DNA from: Desulfuromonas sp.
Lineage (GTDB): Bacteria; Desulfobacterota; Desulfuromonadia; Desulfuromonadales; Geothermobacteraceae
Assembly (NCBI GenBank): GCA_002868905.1
Contig: PKUA01000004.1
Span: forward strand, 1 to 64,000
Direction of reading: 5' to 3'
DNA: 64,000 nt
The notes under the pieces were generated by a model. The model was given only the letters and a program-made list of their open reading frames with translations. It was not told the origin of the DNA and ran no database searches. Positions 1 to 7,928 of the stretch are shown piece by piece (position 1 is the first letter of the stretch; each line of letters begins with the position of its first letter). A program made the translations under genes and the position numbers.

Positions 1-177
1 CAAGGGTTTCATGCTGCTTGATAATTCGAGAACTGAACCGTACAGGGCCACTGAATGTAAATGCAGAGGATGCTCAGCATCAAAATTGAACTCTGCAGCT
101 AAGTCTAGTAACTTCAGAAGAAGCTCGTCGTAAAACGTGAAGACTATATTAAATTTGTCCATATTATTTAGAGGCAT
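1..177 (-). CDS. hypothetical protein, N-terminal fragment cut by the window edge
   Basis: An open frame of 59 codons starts with ATG at 177 and runs off the left edge. The visible part begins MPLNNMDKFNIVF and contains YDELLLKLL and LYGSVLELSSS. The pattern of an acidic/hydrophobic N-terminal helix followed by a 'LYG..LELSSS' helix recalls DUF5677-type proteins, but the fragment is too short to assign. A second ATG at codon 6 (MDKF) is equally possible as start. The composition is AT-richer than the core genes further right, in line with an accessory flank. Confidence 0.5.
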   Translation of the reverse strand, partial: MPLNNMDKFNIVFTFYDELLLKLLDLAAEFNFDAEHPLHLHSVALYGSVLELSSSMKPL

Positions 178-609
178 AACTTGGTTTTAGACGGACCCTC
201 ATAACAAACAGAAATGAGGTTCCTGTCCGTATAAGAACCTACAATTCAATAGGAATATTCAAAATTTCTCTTTAAAAATTAGCGAGTTGAATGATTGAAA
301 AATATTCCTGGGAGTTTATACGGACCCGCCTATCCATCACCTGAGGTCCGGCGGCGAGTAATCTTTCCCACCGATAGTTCATAAACAACAAAGCCACCCA
401 CTTTTGACAGCAGATGGCTTGTAGTCATTGATCGATAATCCCCCTGATTCTCAGAAACCCAGCAATATAGGACACTGGCACTATACGGGAATAAGTCCAT
501 ATCGTCAAAATTCAGACCGTCCCAAATGTTGTGTCAGAAGGTATCAGTAGCCTGAAACCAGCCCCTGTGGACCACTCCCGCAAACCCTGCTCCTGACACA
601 CACGGAAAA
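178..609. other. gene-free AT-rich stretch
   Basis: No supportable open frame occurs between the fragment at the left edge and the brnTA remnant. Base composition is visibly AT-rich between about 180 and 320. It contains the nested inverted repeat listed separately. Confidence 0.6.
225..325. repeat. nested inverted repeat
   Basis: The 10-mer GTCCGTATAA at 225-234 has its exact reverse complement TTATACGGAC at 316-325. Inside it, AGGAATATT at 251-259 pairs with AATATTCCT at 301-309. The two pairs are nested, so a cruciform or long imperfect hairpin is possible. I saw no transposase. It may be the end pair of a very small non-autonomous element or a decayed attachment region, but this is inference. 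Confidence 0.45.
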
Positions 610-829
610 TCAGGAAGCCCACTTCATGTCGAGCTTTCTGTGTTTTTTCATGCAGTCCTGGAGGTAGAGATTGATCAGGCTTTGGTAGGGCACTTCCGTC
701 TCTTCTGCCATCTCCTTGAAATAATCAATGACATCCGGCCGCAGCCGGAGTGTGACTTGTTTTTTTTAACTGTTTGGCATACGGGTTACGCCGCTTCTTC
801 ATTTTTGAGAGATCATACTCTTTTTCCAT
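610..829 (-). pseudogene. brnA: BrnA-type antitoxin, frameshifted
   Basis: From ATG at 829 the frame reads MEKEYDLSKMKKRRNPYAK, the usual opening of BrnA antitoxins. It then hits a run of eight A (minus strand; T run at 760-767 on plus). With seven A the frame would continue QVTLRLRPDVIDYFK and on through a MAEETEVPYQSLINLYL ribbon-helix-helix-like segment to a TGA at 610-612. With eight A the protein ends about 35 residues in, and the DNA-binding part is lost. The full antitoxin would be about 72 residues, the family's usual size. The homopolymer makes transcriptional slippage, phase variation or a sequencing error real alternatives to a dead gene. Confidence 0.75.
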
Positions 830-1117
830 GGATTCACCTTTGATAATGGGTTGCTTCATCTCTGTTGCCTTCCGTGCCGAGATGATCCGAATCACGGATT
901 CTTCGGATCGGTAGCAATGACATACCAGCAGCAACTTCATATCTGAACTCAGCCCAAGCAACAGGAACCGATCCTCCCAGTCCGAATGTTCATCGTCGTA
1001 GAACTCGATCGCAGCCTCATCGTAAAAGACCGTTACCGCCTCCTCAAATGATATCCCATGTTTGTTCAGATTGACCTTGGTCTTCACTGGATCTCATTCG
1101 AAATGCAGCTCATTCAT
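830..1117 (-). pseudogene. brnT: BrnT-type toxin with an in-frame stop at its conserved Trp
   Basis: BrnT toxins are small ribonucleases that open roughly with F-x-W-D-P-x-K. Here ATG at 1117 gives MNELHFE, then TGA at 1094-1096 exactly where Trp is expected, then DPVKTKVNLNKHGISFEEA. The rest fits BrnT: DDEHSDWEDRFLLLG and the C-terminal IRIISARKAT. Translation could restart at GTG 1087, losing only about ten residues. There is no stop before the antitoxin start, so the toxin frame runs directly into BrnA, which is unusual because the two are normally separate chains. Both partners of the pair are damaged, which suggests decay after antitoxin need was lost. Confidence 0.75.
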
Positions 1118-1245
1118 ACCTACAATATATTTACGTTGTAATTACGTGTCGATTTTCAACAGCAAGCTCAGCAGAATCAGGCAACAGGAGGGGTTCACAT
1201 AATACGCCACGAAACCTAAACCTCAAAGGATGAAAGGAGTACCGA

Positions 1246-1416
1246 ATGGACGCAGAAAAAAACGGCATGCGGGTTGGCTATGCCAGGGTCAGTACAGTCG
1301 GCCAAAAACTTGACGTTCAATTGGACCGCCTGTCTACCACTGACGCGCCGCTGATCTCGATCCAAGGTGAAGGGGTGCCCACTTTTGGGGATAGTAGGCT
1401 CCCCGTGCCAGACTAG
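1246..1416 (+). pseudogene. serine recombinase (resolvase/invertase) N-terminal stub
   Basis: ATG at 1246 follows a GGAG at 1236-1239. Residues 8-26 read MRVGYARVSTVGQKLDVQL, the N-terminus of the resolvase/invertase catalytic domain, including the catalytic Ser in YARVST and the Q.LDVQ.DRL helix. After DRL the similarity stops and the frame ends at TAG 1414-1416 after 56 codons. A full enzyme has 180-200 residues, so about 85 percent is missing. It lies between the broken brnTA pair and core genes, consistent with the scar of a lost mobile element. Confidence 0.75.
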
Positions 1417-1451
1417 AACGAATCAATTCGCTCGCCAGATCGTTAAAGCCT

Positions 1452-3062
1452 TTAGCGAATTTCAGGATGCTCCCGCAAAAATCGCAACCACCCCTCCTCC
1501 ACCTGGTTCTTTGCTTCGCCTTCGCCCTGAACCACCCGCACAAACCGCTCCTGCTCTGCATCGATCGGTTCGATTTCACCCTTCCCCAGCGCCACCAGGT
1601 AGCGCCCCATAATCCGGATCACATACCGGGTGAAGGGTTCGTAGCCGTCGCTTAGCGGGACATCGAAGCCGCCGAGGTCAAATTGGGCGAGGTGGTCTTC
1701 CGGGAAGTAGCTCTTGACTGTTGCAATCCGGGCGAACAGGTAGTCGATCATCTTCGGGTCCTGCAGAATACCGGTGTGGCTGCTGTCGAAGCCGAACTGC
1801 TGGCGCGACTGCCTCTGCGCTTCGGGGCGGAGCTGGCTTGCCAACGGGACCACGCCGTCGCTGTTCTTGCTCAGTTTCAGGGCGTCGGGATTGTCGAAGG
1901 CGTAAAGGAGCTGGACGTTGAGTGATTCTGGCAGCGGGTTGCGAAACAGCTCCTGGATGAAGCGGCTTTGCGGATTGACGTCGCGCCAGGAGGGGAGGAC
2001 GATCAGGCCGTGTTTTTCTCCCGTGGCGGCGGACGGGTGTCCGCCGAACGGGGTGGCGATGGTGGCCAGCAGGGAGACATGGTTTTCGTCAGGGCTGTCG
2101 TGGTAGCGGTTCAGCGCTTCGCGTACCACCAGGCCTCCCATGCTGTGGGCGACGATGATCATCGGCATCGGCCCCTGCCGGACGACCTTGCCGGCGAGAA
2201 AGATCCGGTAAAAGAATTCGGCGAACTGGTCGAGGTCGCCACCGGAGGGGTAGTAGAAGAACCAGGGTTTGTAACGCGTTCGGTCGAGCCGATCGATGAT
2301 CGACGTGAAGTTGCGGGGCGTGCCGCCGATGCCATGGACGAAAACGACGGGGATCTTGTGGCCGGCATCCTCTTCCAGGGCGTAGAACATGGTCGGAGCG
2401 CGTTCCAGGAAGGAGGCGGGGTCGTACATGCCGAGGGTCGCCATGTTCTCGGCGAAGATCGGGTCGTCGAGGCTGCGAATTGATCCGGTCGGGTAGAACA
2501 GGGAAGCCTGCAGTTCGGTGTCGTCCGGCCGCGGAATCGCCTCGGCCCAGGCGACCCGGCTCGGTTCGGTCAGGGCAAAGTCGACGCCGTCGCGGACCTT
2601 GTCCGGCGAGGTCTGCCGATTGAGGATGATGTGTTTCCGGCCGACAACTTCGCCGCTGTCGAACGTGCCGTTTGCATTATGATCGGAGTAGACCAGCAGG
2701 TCGAATTCTCCATCCGGCAGGTTGAGTCCGTAGTGGGTCCCGACGCCAATGAAGAACATGGTGTCGACCCGTTCATGCGGTTTGAACCGGCTTGAGTAGG
2801 CTGCGATTGCCATCGGCAGGTCATTATGGCGACCGCTCGGGTCGAGGGTGCGGCCAAGGACAAAGTGGGTGTCTCGGTCGAGCATGTGCTTGAGGTTGAC
2901 CTGGCCCGGCTCGGCCTGCTGGATGCGGGCGTATTCGGCCTGCACCGAGGCGTATTTCAGGTAGGAGCAGGAGCAGAGCAGGGGGAGCAGCAGCAGGATG
3001 GGGAGCACGTGGCGCCAGAGGCCCTTGCATGTTATCACCCGCAGGAAAGCGTCATGTTTCAT
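1452..3062 (-). CDS. lipoprotein alpha/beta hydrolase
   Basis: 536 residues. The start at 3062 overlaps the upstream LUD gene stop as ATGA, which decides it against a longer in-frame ATG at 3116. The N-terminus has a hydrophobic run ending LPLLCSC with Cys32 as likely lipidation site, so it should be anchored in a membrane facing the periplasm. The hydrolase core has the oxyanion-type HGIGG at 243-247 and the nucleophile motif HSMGG around Ser307. Later NSDGVV and SSHTG can supply the acid and the catalytic His. Residues about 30-225 form a separate N-terminal region of unknown role with no motif I recognise. Substrate is unknown; esterase, lipase or acyltransferase are all possible. It is translationally coupled to the LUD gene. 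Confidence 0.8.
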   Translation of the reverse strand: MKHDAFLRVITCKGLWRHVLPILLLLPLLCSCSYLKYASVQAEYARIQQAEPGQVNLKHMLDRDTHFVLGRTLDPSGRHNDLPMAIAAYSSRFKPHERVDTMFFIGVGTHYGLNLPDGEFDLLVYSDHNANGTFDSGEVVGRKHIILNRQTSPDKVRDGVDFALTEPSRVAWAEAIPRPDDTELQASLFYPTGSIRSLDDPIFAENMATLGMYDPASFLERAPTMFYALEEDAGHKIPVVFVHGIGGTPRNFTSIIDRLDRTRYKPWFFYYPSGGDLDQFAEFFYRIFLAGKVVRQGPMPMIIVAHSMGGLVVREALNRYHDSPDENHVSLLATIATPFGGHPSAATGEKHGLIVLPSWRDVNPQSRFIQELFRNPLPESLNVQLLYAFDNPDALKLSKNSDGVVPLASQLRPEAQRQSRQQFGFDSSHTGILQDPKMIDYLFARIATVKSYFPEDHLAQFDLGGFDVPLSDGYEPFTRYVIRIMGRYLVALGKGEIEPIDAEQERFVRVVQGEGEAKNQVEEGWLRFLREHPEIR

Positions 3063-3694
3063 AATCCCCACTCCCCCTCGATCAGCACGACCTTGATCCG
3101 CCCCGGTGGGAAGCACTTATCGATGATCGTCCAGGTGTTGCAGATCCGTTTGGGTGAGCTGCAGTCGTGGCAGTAGCCGGATTTGGCACACGGGGTCGGC
3201 ATATTGTGACGCTTGGCATTCAGTGGTGCGGCGTGGTTCTTGACCCGGTCGATGGCGGTGGGGAGGTCGGGGACGATCTTGTTGGCCCCGGCGAAGATCA
3301 CCACCTTCTTCGGCCCGAACTGAAGCGCGGCGGTCCGGTTGCCGATCATGTCGAGGTTGACCAGCTTTCCGTCCGCGGTGACCGCGTTACTGCCGGTCAG
3401 AAACAGGTCGGTCAGCAGCGCCCGGCGGCGCCGCTCGATGATCTCGGCCGGGGTCGTCTCGGGGTCGAAGGTCTTGATCACTTCAATGGCGGGGTCGGCC
3501 AGCAGCTCGTCGAGAACCCCGGTGGAGTGCATGGTGAGGGAATCTCCCCACGAGACCAGTTTGTGCTTGATCGTCGGCAGGATTCGGTCGAAGAAAACCA
3601 GCTTGGCGTGCGCCGGTTCGTTGGCGAGATAGACGTCGAAGCCATTGCGGGTCAGGGCTTCGGCGGCTTGCTGCAGTTGTGGAGAGGCCGGCAT
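3059..3694 (-). CDS. LUD-domain (LutC/YkgG-like) protein
   Basis: 211 residues from the second of two adjacent ATG codons (3694; the first is at 3697), which sits at proper distance from AGGGG. The LUD fold is seen in SWGDSLTMHSTG near residue 55, LTGSNAVTADGKLVNLDM and FAGANKIVPDL. This family includes LutC/YkgG subunits of lactate-utilisation complexes. The C-terminus has a cysteine set, TPCAKSGYCHDC and KRIC, that could hold metal. No LutA or LutB homologue is nearby, so a role in lactate oxidation is not supported. The partner here is a lipoprotein hydrolase whose start overlaps this stop by four bases. Confidence 0.8.
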   Translation of the reverse strand: MPASPQLQQAAEALTRNGFDVYLANEPAHAKLVFFDRILPTIKHKLVSWGDSLTMHSTGVLDELLADPAIEVIKTFDPETTPAEIIERRRRALLTDLFLTGSNAVTADGKLVNLDMIGNRTAALQFGPKKVVIFAGANKIVPDLPTAIDRVKNHAAPLNAKRHNMPTPCAKSGYCHDCSSPKRICNTWTIIDKCFPPGRIKVVLIEGEWGL

Positions 3695-3877
3695 CATCTC
3701 CCCTCTTGAATCAGAAAGCCGCAGGTCAGCATCGGCTGTTCCTGCGGCTGTTGGTGACGCGTCGTCGCTGCAAACCACCCTCCGTAACTATTAAAAAATA
3801 CAGGGCATTATGGCAGCTACAGGGGAAGTCGTCACCCTGTTGCGGAAGCTTGGTTGGTCGCAGAGAGTGCCCCGTCG

Positions 3878-4291
3878 TCAGGCCAGTCTTGCGGCACAAT
3901 CGTCGATCCAGGCCAGGACCTCAGAGACTTTGAACGGTTTCTTGAACAATGTATAGCCAAGGTCGTGCACTTCTTTTTGGAGTTCGGGGAGCATGGCGGA
4001 GCCGGTCAGGATCGCCTTGTTGGCGTCCTTGGCCTTGCAGCCTCGCGCCCGTTGCAGCTTGAAAAATTCGAGGCCGGTCATATTCGGCATCATCTGATCG
4101 GAAAGGATGACATCGGCGCAGGGGGTTTTGCTCGGGCAGGCGGTTTCTTGTTCCTTGAAAACCGGGCAGAGGGTCGGATCGGAGAATACACTGACCTTAT
4201 GCCCTCTTGAATGCAGGGCGTGCTTCAACAGGTTGGCCAGGGCGGGATCGTCTTCAAACACGATGATACGGAGTCCCCCGTTTTCAATCAT
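3878..4291 (-). CDS. single-domain response regulator (CheY-like) with Cys-rich insertion
   Basis: 137 residues. The start at 4291 follows GGAGG by seven bases and beats an in-frame ATG 15 codons upstream. The receiver is complete: acidic pair in FEDDPAL, phospho-acceptor Asp in ILSDQMMP, Thr in ILTGSAM and Lys in FKKPF. No output domain follows, so it should act by protein contact. Between beta-2 and beta-3 there is an insertion LCPVFKEQETACPSKTPCAD with three Cys, and RGCK follows later. Four such Cys could bind a metal or sense redox state. I recall similar Cys-bearing receivers in related bacteria, but I know of no characterised function. No kinase gene is adjacent. Confidence 0.8.
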   Translation of the reverse strand: MIENGGLRIIVFEDDPALANLLKHALHSRGHKVSVFSDPTLCPVFKEQETACPSKTPCADVILSDQMMPNMTGLEFFKLQRARGCKAKDANKAILTGSAMLPELQKEVHDLGYTLFKKPFKVSEVLAWIDDCAARLA

Positions 4292-4398
4292 GCTGCATCC
4301 TCCAATTTGGTAAAGTGCCCCTCCCCGTCGCTGCAACCCGGCCAGATTAGTAAATTATCACCTTGGGATGCAATGTTTAAATTCATAGAGAAGGAGAA

Positions 4399-4617
4399 TT
4401 AGCGGCGGGGTGCGCTCTCCAGGAGCGGTTCGAGGAATTTCTCGTAGGTCACCTGCTGCTTGGCGGTCAGCAGGTCGACGTTCCCCTCGTTATCGAGCAG
4501 GAAGGTGGCGACGCCGACGACTGTGCGCAAAAGGTAGCCGGTCCCCTCGACCTTCTTCTCGAGTTCGCGGGTGCGTCGATTCAACAGATTTTCCAGTTCG
4601 TCCAGGTCGACGTACAT
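4399..4617 (-). CDS. small hypothetical protein
   Basis: 72 residues, starting at 4617 behind AGAGGAGAAAG. It lies 13 bases after the thioesterase stop and is probably co-transcribed with it. The sequence is mixed charged and helical (LDELENLLNRRTRELEKKVEG, then a hydrophobic TVVGVATFLLDNEG) with no signal peptide or clear membrane segment. I do not recognise a family. The coding frame is supported by a good ribosome site and tight packing. Confidence 0.6.
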   Translation of the reverse strand: MYVDLDELENLLNRRTRELEKKVEGTGYLLRTVVGVATFLLDNEGNVDLLTAKQQVTYEKFLEPLLESAPRR

Positions 4618-4630
4618 TCACTTTCTCCTC

Positions 4631-5104
4631 TTATTTGGTTTCGGAGTCGCTCCGGGACTCCTTCTTCCCGATCGGGATGATGCGGAAATCCTCGGTGCGG
4701 GGGAGAGCTTCGAATTGGTCTATCAACTCCTGCGGTGGCGGTGCGACCCGCCGCTGCCTCAGGTCGAGCCAGGCGCCGTCGACCTCGAGCACGGCGCAAA
4801 TCTCCTTCCCGCGCAGGATGCGGTGACGCATGCTCCACTTGCGATGATCCTCGGAGCCAGCGGAGAGGCGGACGTCAATCAGCAGTTCGTCACCGATGTT
4901 GAGTTCGCGCCGGAAGCGGGCTTCCTCGCGGAACAGCAAGGGCCCGATGCCACGCAGTTTCATCCAGCCGATACCGACACCGTGTTGTTGCAGGAAAGCG
5001 ATCCGGGCCTGGGCGGCGTAGTCGTAGTAAGCCGAGTGCCGGACGTGACCGTTCGGATCGAGGTCGGACCAGCGGACGATGATTTTCTGAGTGAAAGCTT
5101 CCAT
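4631..5104 (-). CDS. acyl-CoA thioesterase, 4HBT (hotdog) family
   Basis: 157 residues from ATG 5104. The start matches the beginning of the family domain (MEAFTQKIIVRWSDLDPNGHV). The catalytic Asp of hotdog thioesterases lies in WSDLDPNGHVRHSAYYDYAAQAR. The rest fits a FadM/YbgC-like fold, with GDELLIDVRLSAG and SMRHRILRGKEICA. It probably releases a fatty or aromatic acid from CoA in the cytoplasm; the substrate cannot be read. A terminator at 5208-5244 separates it from the ABC operon upstream, so it begins its own unit with the 72-residue gene. Confidence 0.8.
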   Translation of the reverse strand: MEAFTQKIIVRWSDLDPNGHVRHSAYYDYAAQARIAFLQQHGVGIGWMKLRGIGPLLFREEARFRRELNIGDELLIDVRLSAGSEDHRKWSMRHRILRGKEICAVLEVDGAWLDLRQRRVAPPPQELIDQFEALPRTEDFRIIPIGKKESRSDSETK

Positions 5105-5201
5105 GAGATCTTCCCGGGGATATCCACTTGCACGGTTGGTCGCAATCAGGGCCGACTGATCGCATCTGCTTACCACCATTTGCGCCGATTTGCAATCGGT
5201 C

Positions 5202-5244
5202 GCAGACAAAACGGCAGGGTCTGCCCCAGCGGACCCTGCCGTTT
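5202..5244 (-). terminator. intrinsic terminator of the Gld-like ABC operon
   Basis: A perfect 13-bp stem joins AAACGGCAGGGTC (5209-5221) to GACCCTGCCGTTT (5232-5244) with a 10-base loop. On the minus strand it is followed by TTTTG. It lies 34 bases after the stop of the GldG-like gene. Confidence 0.85.
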
Positions 5245-5278
5245 CATTCCCGATATAGCGGTCCGGAGCTGGTCGAAC

Positions 5279-7180
5279 CTAGTTCATGCCACGGCCGCGG
5301 CTGCGTCCGATGACCCACGACAAGAAGGCGATCAGTCCGATCAGGCCGGGGACGAAGGCGATGTTGAACGCCTTGAGCATCATCCCCAGCTCTTCGATGT
5401 CGGCCCGGAGCTGGTACTGCACATCGCGCAGTTGCTTGCGAATCCGGACCTTCTCGGCGACGAACTTATCGACTTCCGCCTGCTGCTCAGGCGTGAGCTG
5501 GGGGGAGCCTGAGTCCTGGCGCTGCGCCTGCAGTTCATTGAGCTTGGCCTCGGCATCCTGCAGCCGGGTAACAAGCTCCTGCTCCTTGGCACGATAGCGC
5601 AGCTCGGCGCGTTGCTGGATTTCCGCGACCAGCTCGAACGGGCGCTGGAAGCTGCCGCGGCTCCGAATCGCGATCAGGTCGGTGCTCCCGGCGAGGGAGT
5701 CGATGGCGTTGTGCACCAGGTCGAGGTTGTTTGAGGTCGGCGTCGCCAGGCGTTGACCGAAGAAGTTGCTGATCTGCACCCAGAACCGATCCTGCAGCAG
5801 GTCGGTGTCGGCAATGACGATCACGTGGATCGGTTCCTTGCTCTCTGTCAGCGGTTCGCTCGCAGACTCTTGGGTTTCACCTTCTTTATCTGACTCGCTT
5901 TCGGCCGGTGCTTCAACCTCGGGAGGACCGTCGGGGAAAGAGGTTCTGGCAGGGCCGAACAGGCGTGCCGCCAGGGTGTAGCGTTCGCCGCTCGGTTCGA
6001 AGTTGGCGAGCAGCTTGGCCGGGTTCGCCTGGAAAGCGATCTCCGGAAGCTCAATCAACATTGACTCTGTACTGCTCTGCAGCAGCGGGGTGAACTCGAA
6101 CCCGCTCCCCGCGACCGGCGCCAGCGCCCCGGCACTGGCGAGGTTGAGCTTGCCGAGTTGCGAGGTGACGCCGTCGTCGTGGTTGACGTTCTCCGGTCCC
6201 AGCGAGAGGTACGGCAGGTACTGCAGCACCTGCATCCGTCCGCTGCGGCCGGGGTAGGAGACCTGCTGGGCGGTGCGCAGGTCGCCGACAATTTTCTGTT
6301 TGCGCAGTTCGACCCCCCAGGCGGCGAGCAGTTTCTCGGCGGCAGGGTTCTCCTGGAGAATCGAGGCCGGGTTGCGGCGCGCGGTCGACTCGGTCAGCGG
6401 GTCAGCAAAGACCAGGGCCTTGCCCCCTCCGAGGACGAACTGGTCGGCGGCGTAGAGGGCTGGTTCGGACAGACCGAACGGGTTGACCAGCAGCAGGGTG
6501 TTGACCTCAGCAGGAATTTCCAGGTCGGCCTGCTGCAGCTCCCGGACCTCGTACTGCTGGCGGAGCTGGTCGAGGACCATCCACGGCTGCTCCATCCCCT
6601 GCGGGGTGAATCCACCCTGCAGCGGCACGGCGGAGAGAATGCCGAGCACCGGTTTCTCCGGGTGGGTGACACCATAGAGCAGTTCGCTCAGGTCGTATTC
6701 GAGAAACTCTTCCCGCTCGGGGGAGAAGAAGGAAATCGATTTGCTCGTTCCGTCGTCCGCTTTGGCGACCAGGCCGAAATAGAGGGCATCGCCGCCGCTG
6801 TTGACCGGAACCCCCTGCAGCCCGGCGGCGACAGCATCATCCTCAGCTTCGGAGAACGGCTTCGGGTCGATTTTTTCCAGGGTCAGCTTTTCACCGCTGC
6901 GCTGGGCGTATTCTTCCAGCAGGTCGGTGACCCGTTCGGCATAGGTTTCGATACCCGGTGCCTGCCGCAGGGCGTCTTCGGCGAGGTAGTAACGAAATGT
7001 GACCGGCCTGTCCAGTTTTTCGAGGATCGCCAGGGTCCCGGCCGAGAGGGTGTTAAGGTTGTTTTCGGTCAGGTCGAAGCGGGCCGAGCGGAGCAGGGTG
7101 CCGGCGGCCAGGTTGACGACGATGAACAGGACCAGGGCAAATAGCAGGCCCCGTCCCGAGAGCCATTGTTTCGGTTGCAT
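5279..7180 (-). CDS. GldG-like ABC-associated membrane protein
   Basis: 633 residues. Two ATG codons occur in tandem at the start; the second (7180) lies six bases after AGGAGGG. It has one N-terminal membrane helix (about 10-30), a large extracytoplasmic region, a low-complexity acidic linker (AESESDKEGETQESAS), a coiled-coil stretch near 540-610 rich in RLQDAEAKLNELQ, and a final membrane helix ending RSRGRGMN. This is the pattern of GldG/'Gld' ABC auxiliary subunits, named from gliding systems but common in non-gliding bacteria. The export substrate is unknown. It is the last gene of a three-gene operon with the permease and ATPase and is followed by a strong terminator. Confidence 0.8.
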   Translation of the reverse strand: MQPKQWLSGRGLLFALVLFIVVNLAAGTLLRSARFDLTENNLNTLSAGTLAILEKLDRPVTFRYYLAEDALRQAPGIETYAERVTDLLEEYAQRSGEKLTLEKIDPKPFSEAEDDAVAAGLQGVPVNSGGDALYFGLVAKADDGTSKSISFFSPEREEFLEYDLSELLYGVTHPEKPVLGILSAVPLQGGFTPQGMEQPWMVLDQLRQQYEVRELQQADLEIPAEVNTLLLVNPFGLSEPALYAADQFVLGGGKALVFADPLTESTARRNPASILQENPAAEKLLAAWGVELRKQKIVGDLRTAQQVSYPGRSGRMQVLQYLPYLSLGPENVNHDDGVTSQLGKLNLASAGALAPVAGSGFEFTPLLQSSTESMLIELPEIAFQANPAKLLANFEPSGERYTLAARLFGPARTSFPDGPPEVEAPAESESDKEGETQESASEPLTESKEPIHVIVIADTDLLQDRFWVQISNFFGQRLATPTSNNLDLVHNAIDSLAGSTDLIAIRSRGSFQRPFELVAEIQQRAELRYRAKEQELVTRLQDAEAKLNELQAQRQDSGSPQLTPEQQAEVDKFVAEKVRIRKQLRDVQYQLRADIEELGMMLKAFNIAFVPGLIGLIAFLSWVIGRSRGRGMN

Positions 7181-7193
7181 CATAACCCTCCTT

Positions 7194-7928
7194 TCACGAG
7201 GCCTTTTTGCGGCTGATGACCCAGGCCCCGAGATAGAGCCAGAAGGTAATGAAGGTCAGAAAGAATACGATATTGCGGAGGTCGAGCACTCCTTTGACGA
7301 TCGCCCGGAAGTGAGTCAGGAAACTGAGCGAGGCGATGCCGTCGACCACCAGTTCCGGTAGCCAGGGGCGGAAGAACTCGAGCACCAGCGGGAAGCCGGC
7401 AAGCAGAAAGGCGAAGCAGGCGACGGTCGAGAGCACGAAGGCGATCACCTGGTTGCGGGTCAGGGCCGAAATGCAGGCCGCGACCGCCAGGTAGGCGCCT
7501 GCCATCAGCAGGCTGGCGATGTAACCGGCGACGATCACCCCGTTGTCGGGCGAGCCGAGCAGGTTGACCGTGATCCAGACCGGAAAGGTCAGGCCGAGGG
7601 AGATGGCGATCATGCTCCAGGCGGCGAGGAACTTGGCAAGGACCGCCTCCCCCATGGAGACCGGCAGGGTCAGCAGCAGCTCGACCGTCCCGGTCTTGCG
7701 CTCCTCGGACCAGAGCCGCATACCGAGGGCCGGGACCAGGAAGAGGTAGAGCCAGGGGTGCCAGATGAAGAAGGGTTGCAGGTCGGCCTGCCCCCGCTCG
7801 AACATCCCGCCGAAATAGAAGGTGAAGGCCCCCATCAGCACCAGGAAAATGATGACGAAGACATAGGCGAGCGGCGTGGCGAAATAAGCCGCGAGTTCGC
7901 GTCGGAACAGGGTCTTGACATGGTTCAT
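7194..7928 (-). CDS. ABC-2 type permease (GldF-like)
   Basis: 244 residues with six predicted membrane helices, beginning MNHVKTLFRRELAAYFATPLAYV. The Y-F-x-T-P-x-A-Y-V opening and the segment WSEERKTGTVELLLTLPVS are typical of ABC-2 permeases of the GldF/NosY group. It overlaps the ATPase gene by four bases (ATGA) and is followed after 13 bases by the GldG-like subunit, so the three make one transporter. Substrate unknown. Confidence 0.85.
   Translation of the reverse strand: MNHVKTLFRRELAAYFATPLAYVFVIIFLVLMGAFTFYFGGMFERGQADLQPFFIWHPWLYLFLVPALGMRLWSEERKTGTVELLLTLPVSMGEAVLAKFLAAWSMIAISLGLTFPVWITVNLLGSPDNGVIVAGYIASLLMAGAYLAVAACISALTRNQVIAFVLSTVACFAFLLAGFPLVLEFFRPWLPELVVDGIASLSFLTHFRAIVKGVLDLRNIVFFLTFITFWLYLGAWVISRKKAS

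Noticed and set aside
1334-1612. Short overlapping frames on both strands near the recombinase stub
   Set aside because: They overlap the C-terminus of the hydrolase or the scar region and lack any pattern.
3059-3694. Lactate utilisation operon (lutABC)
   Set aside because: Only a LUD-domain protein is present; no ferredoxin-type LutA or LutB lies nearby.
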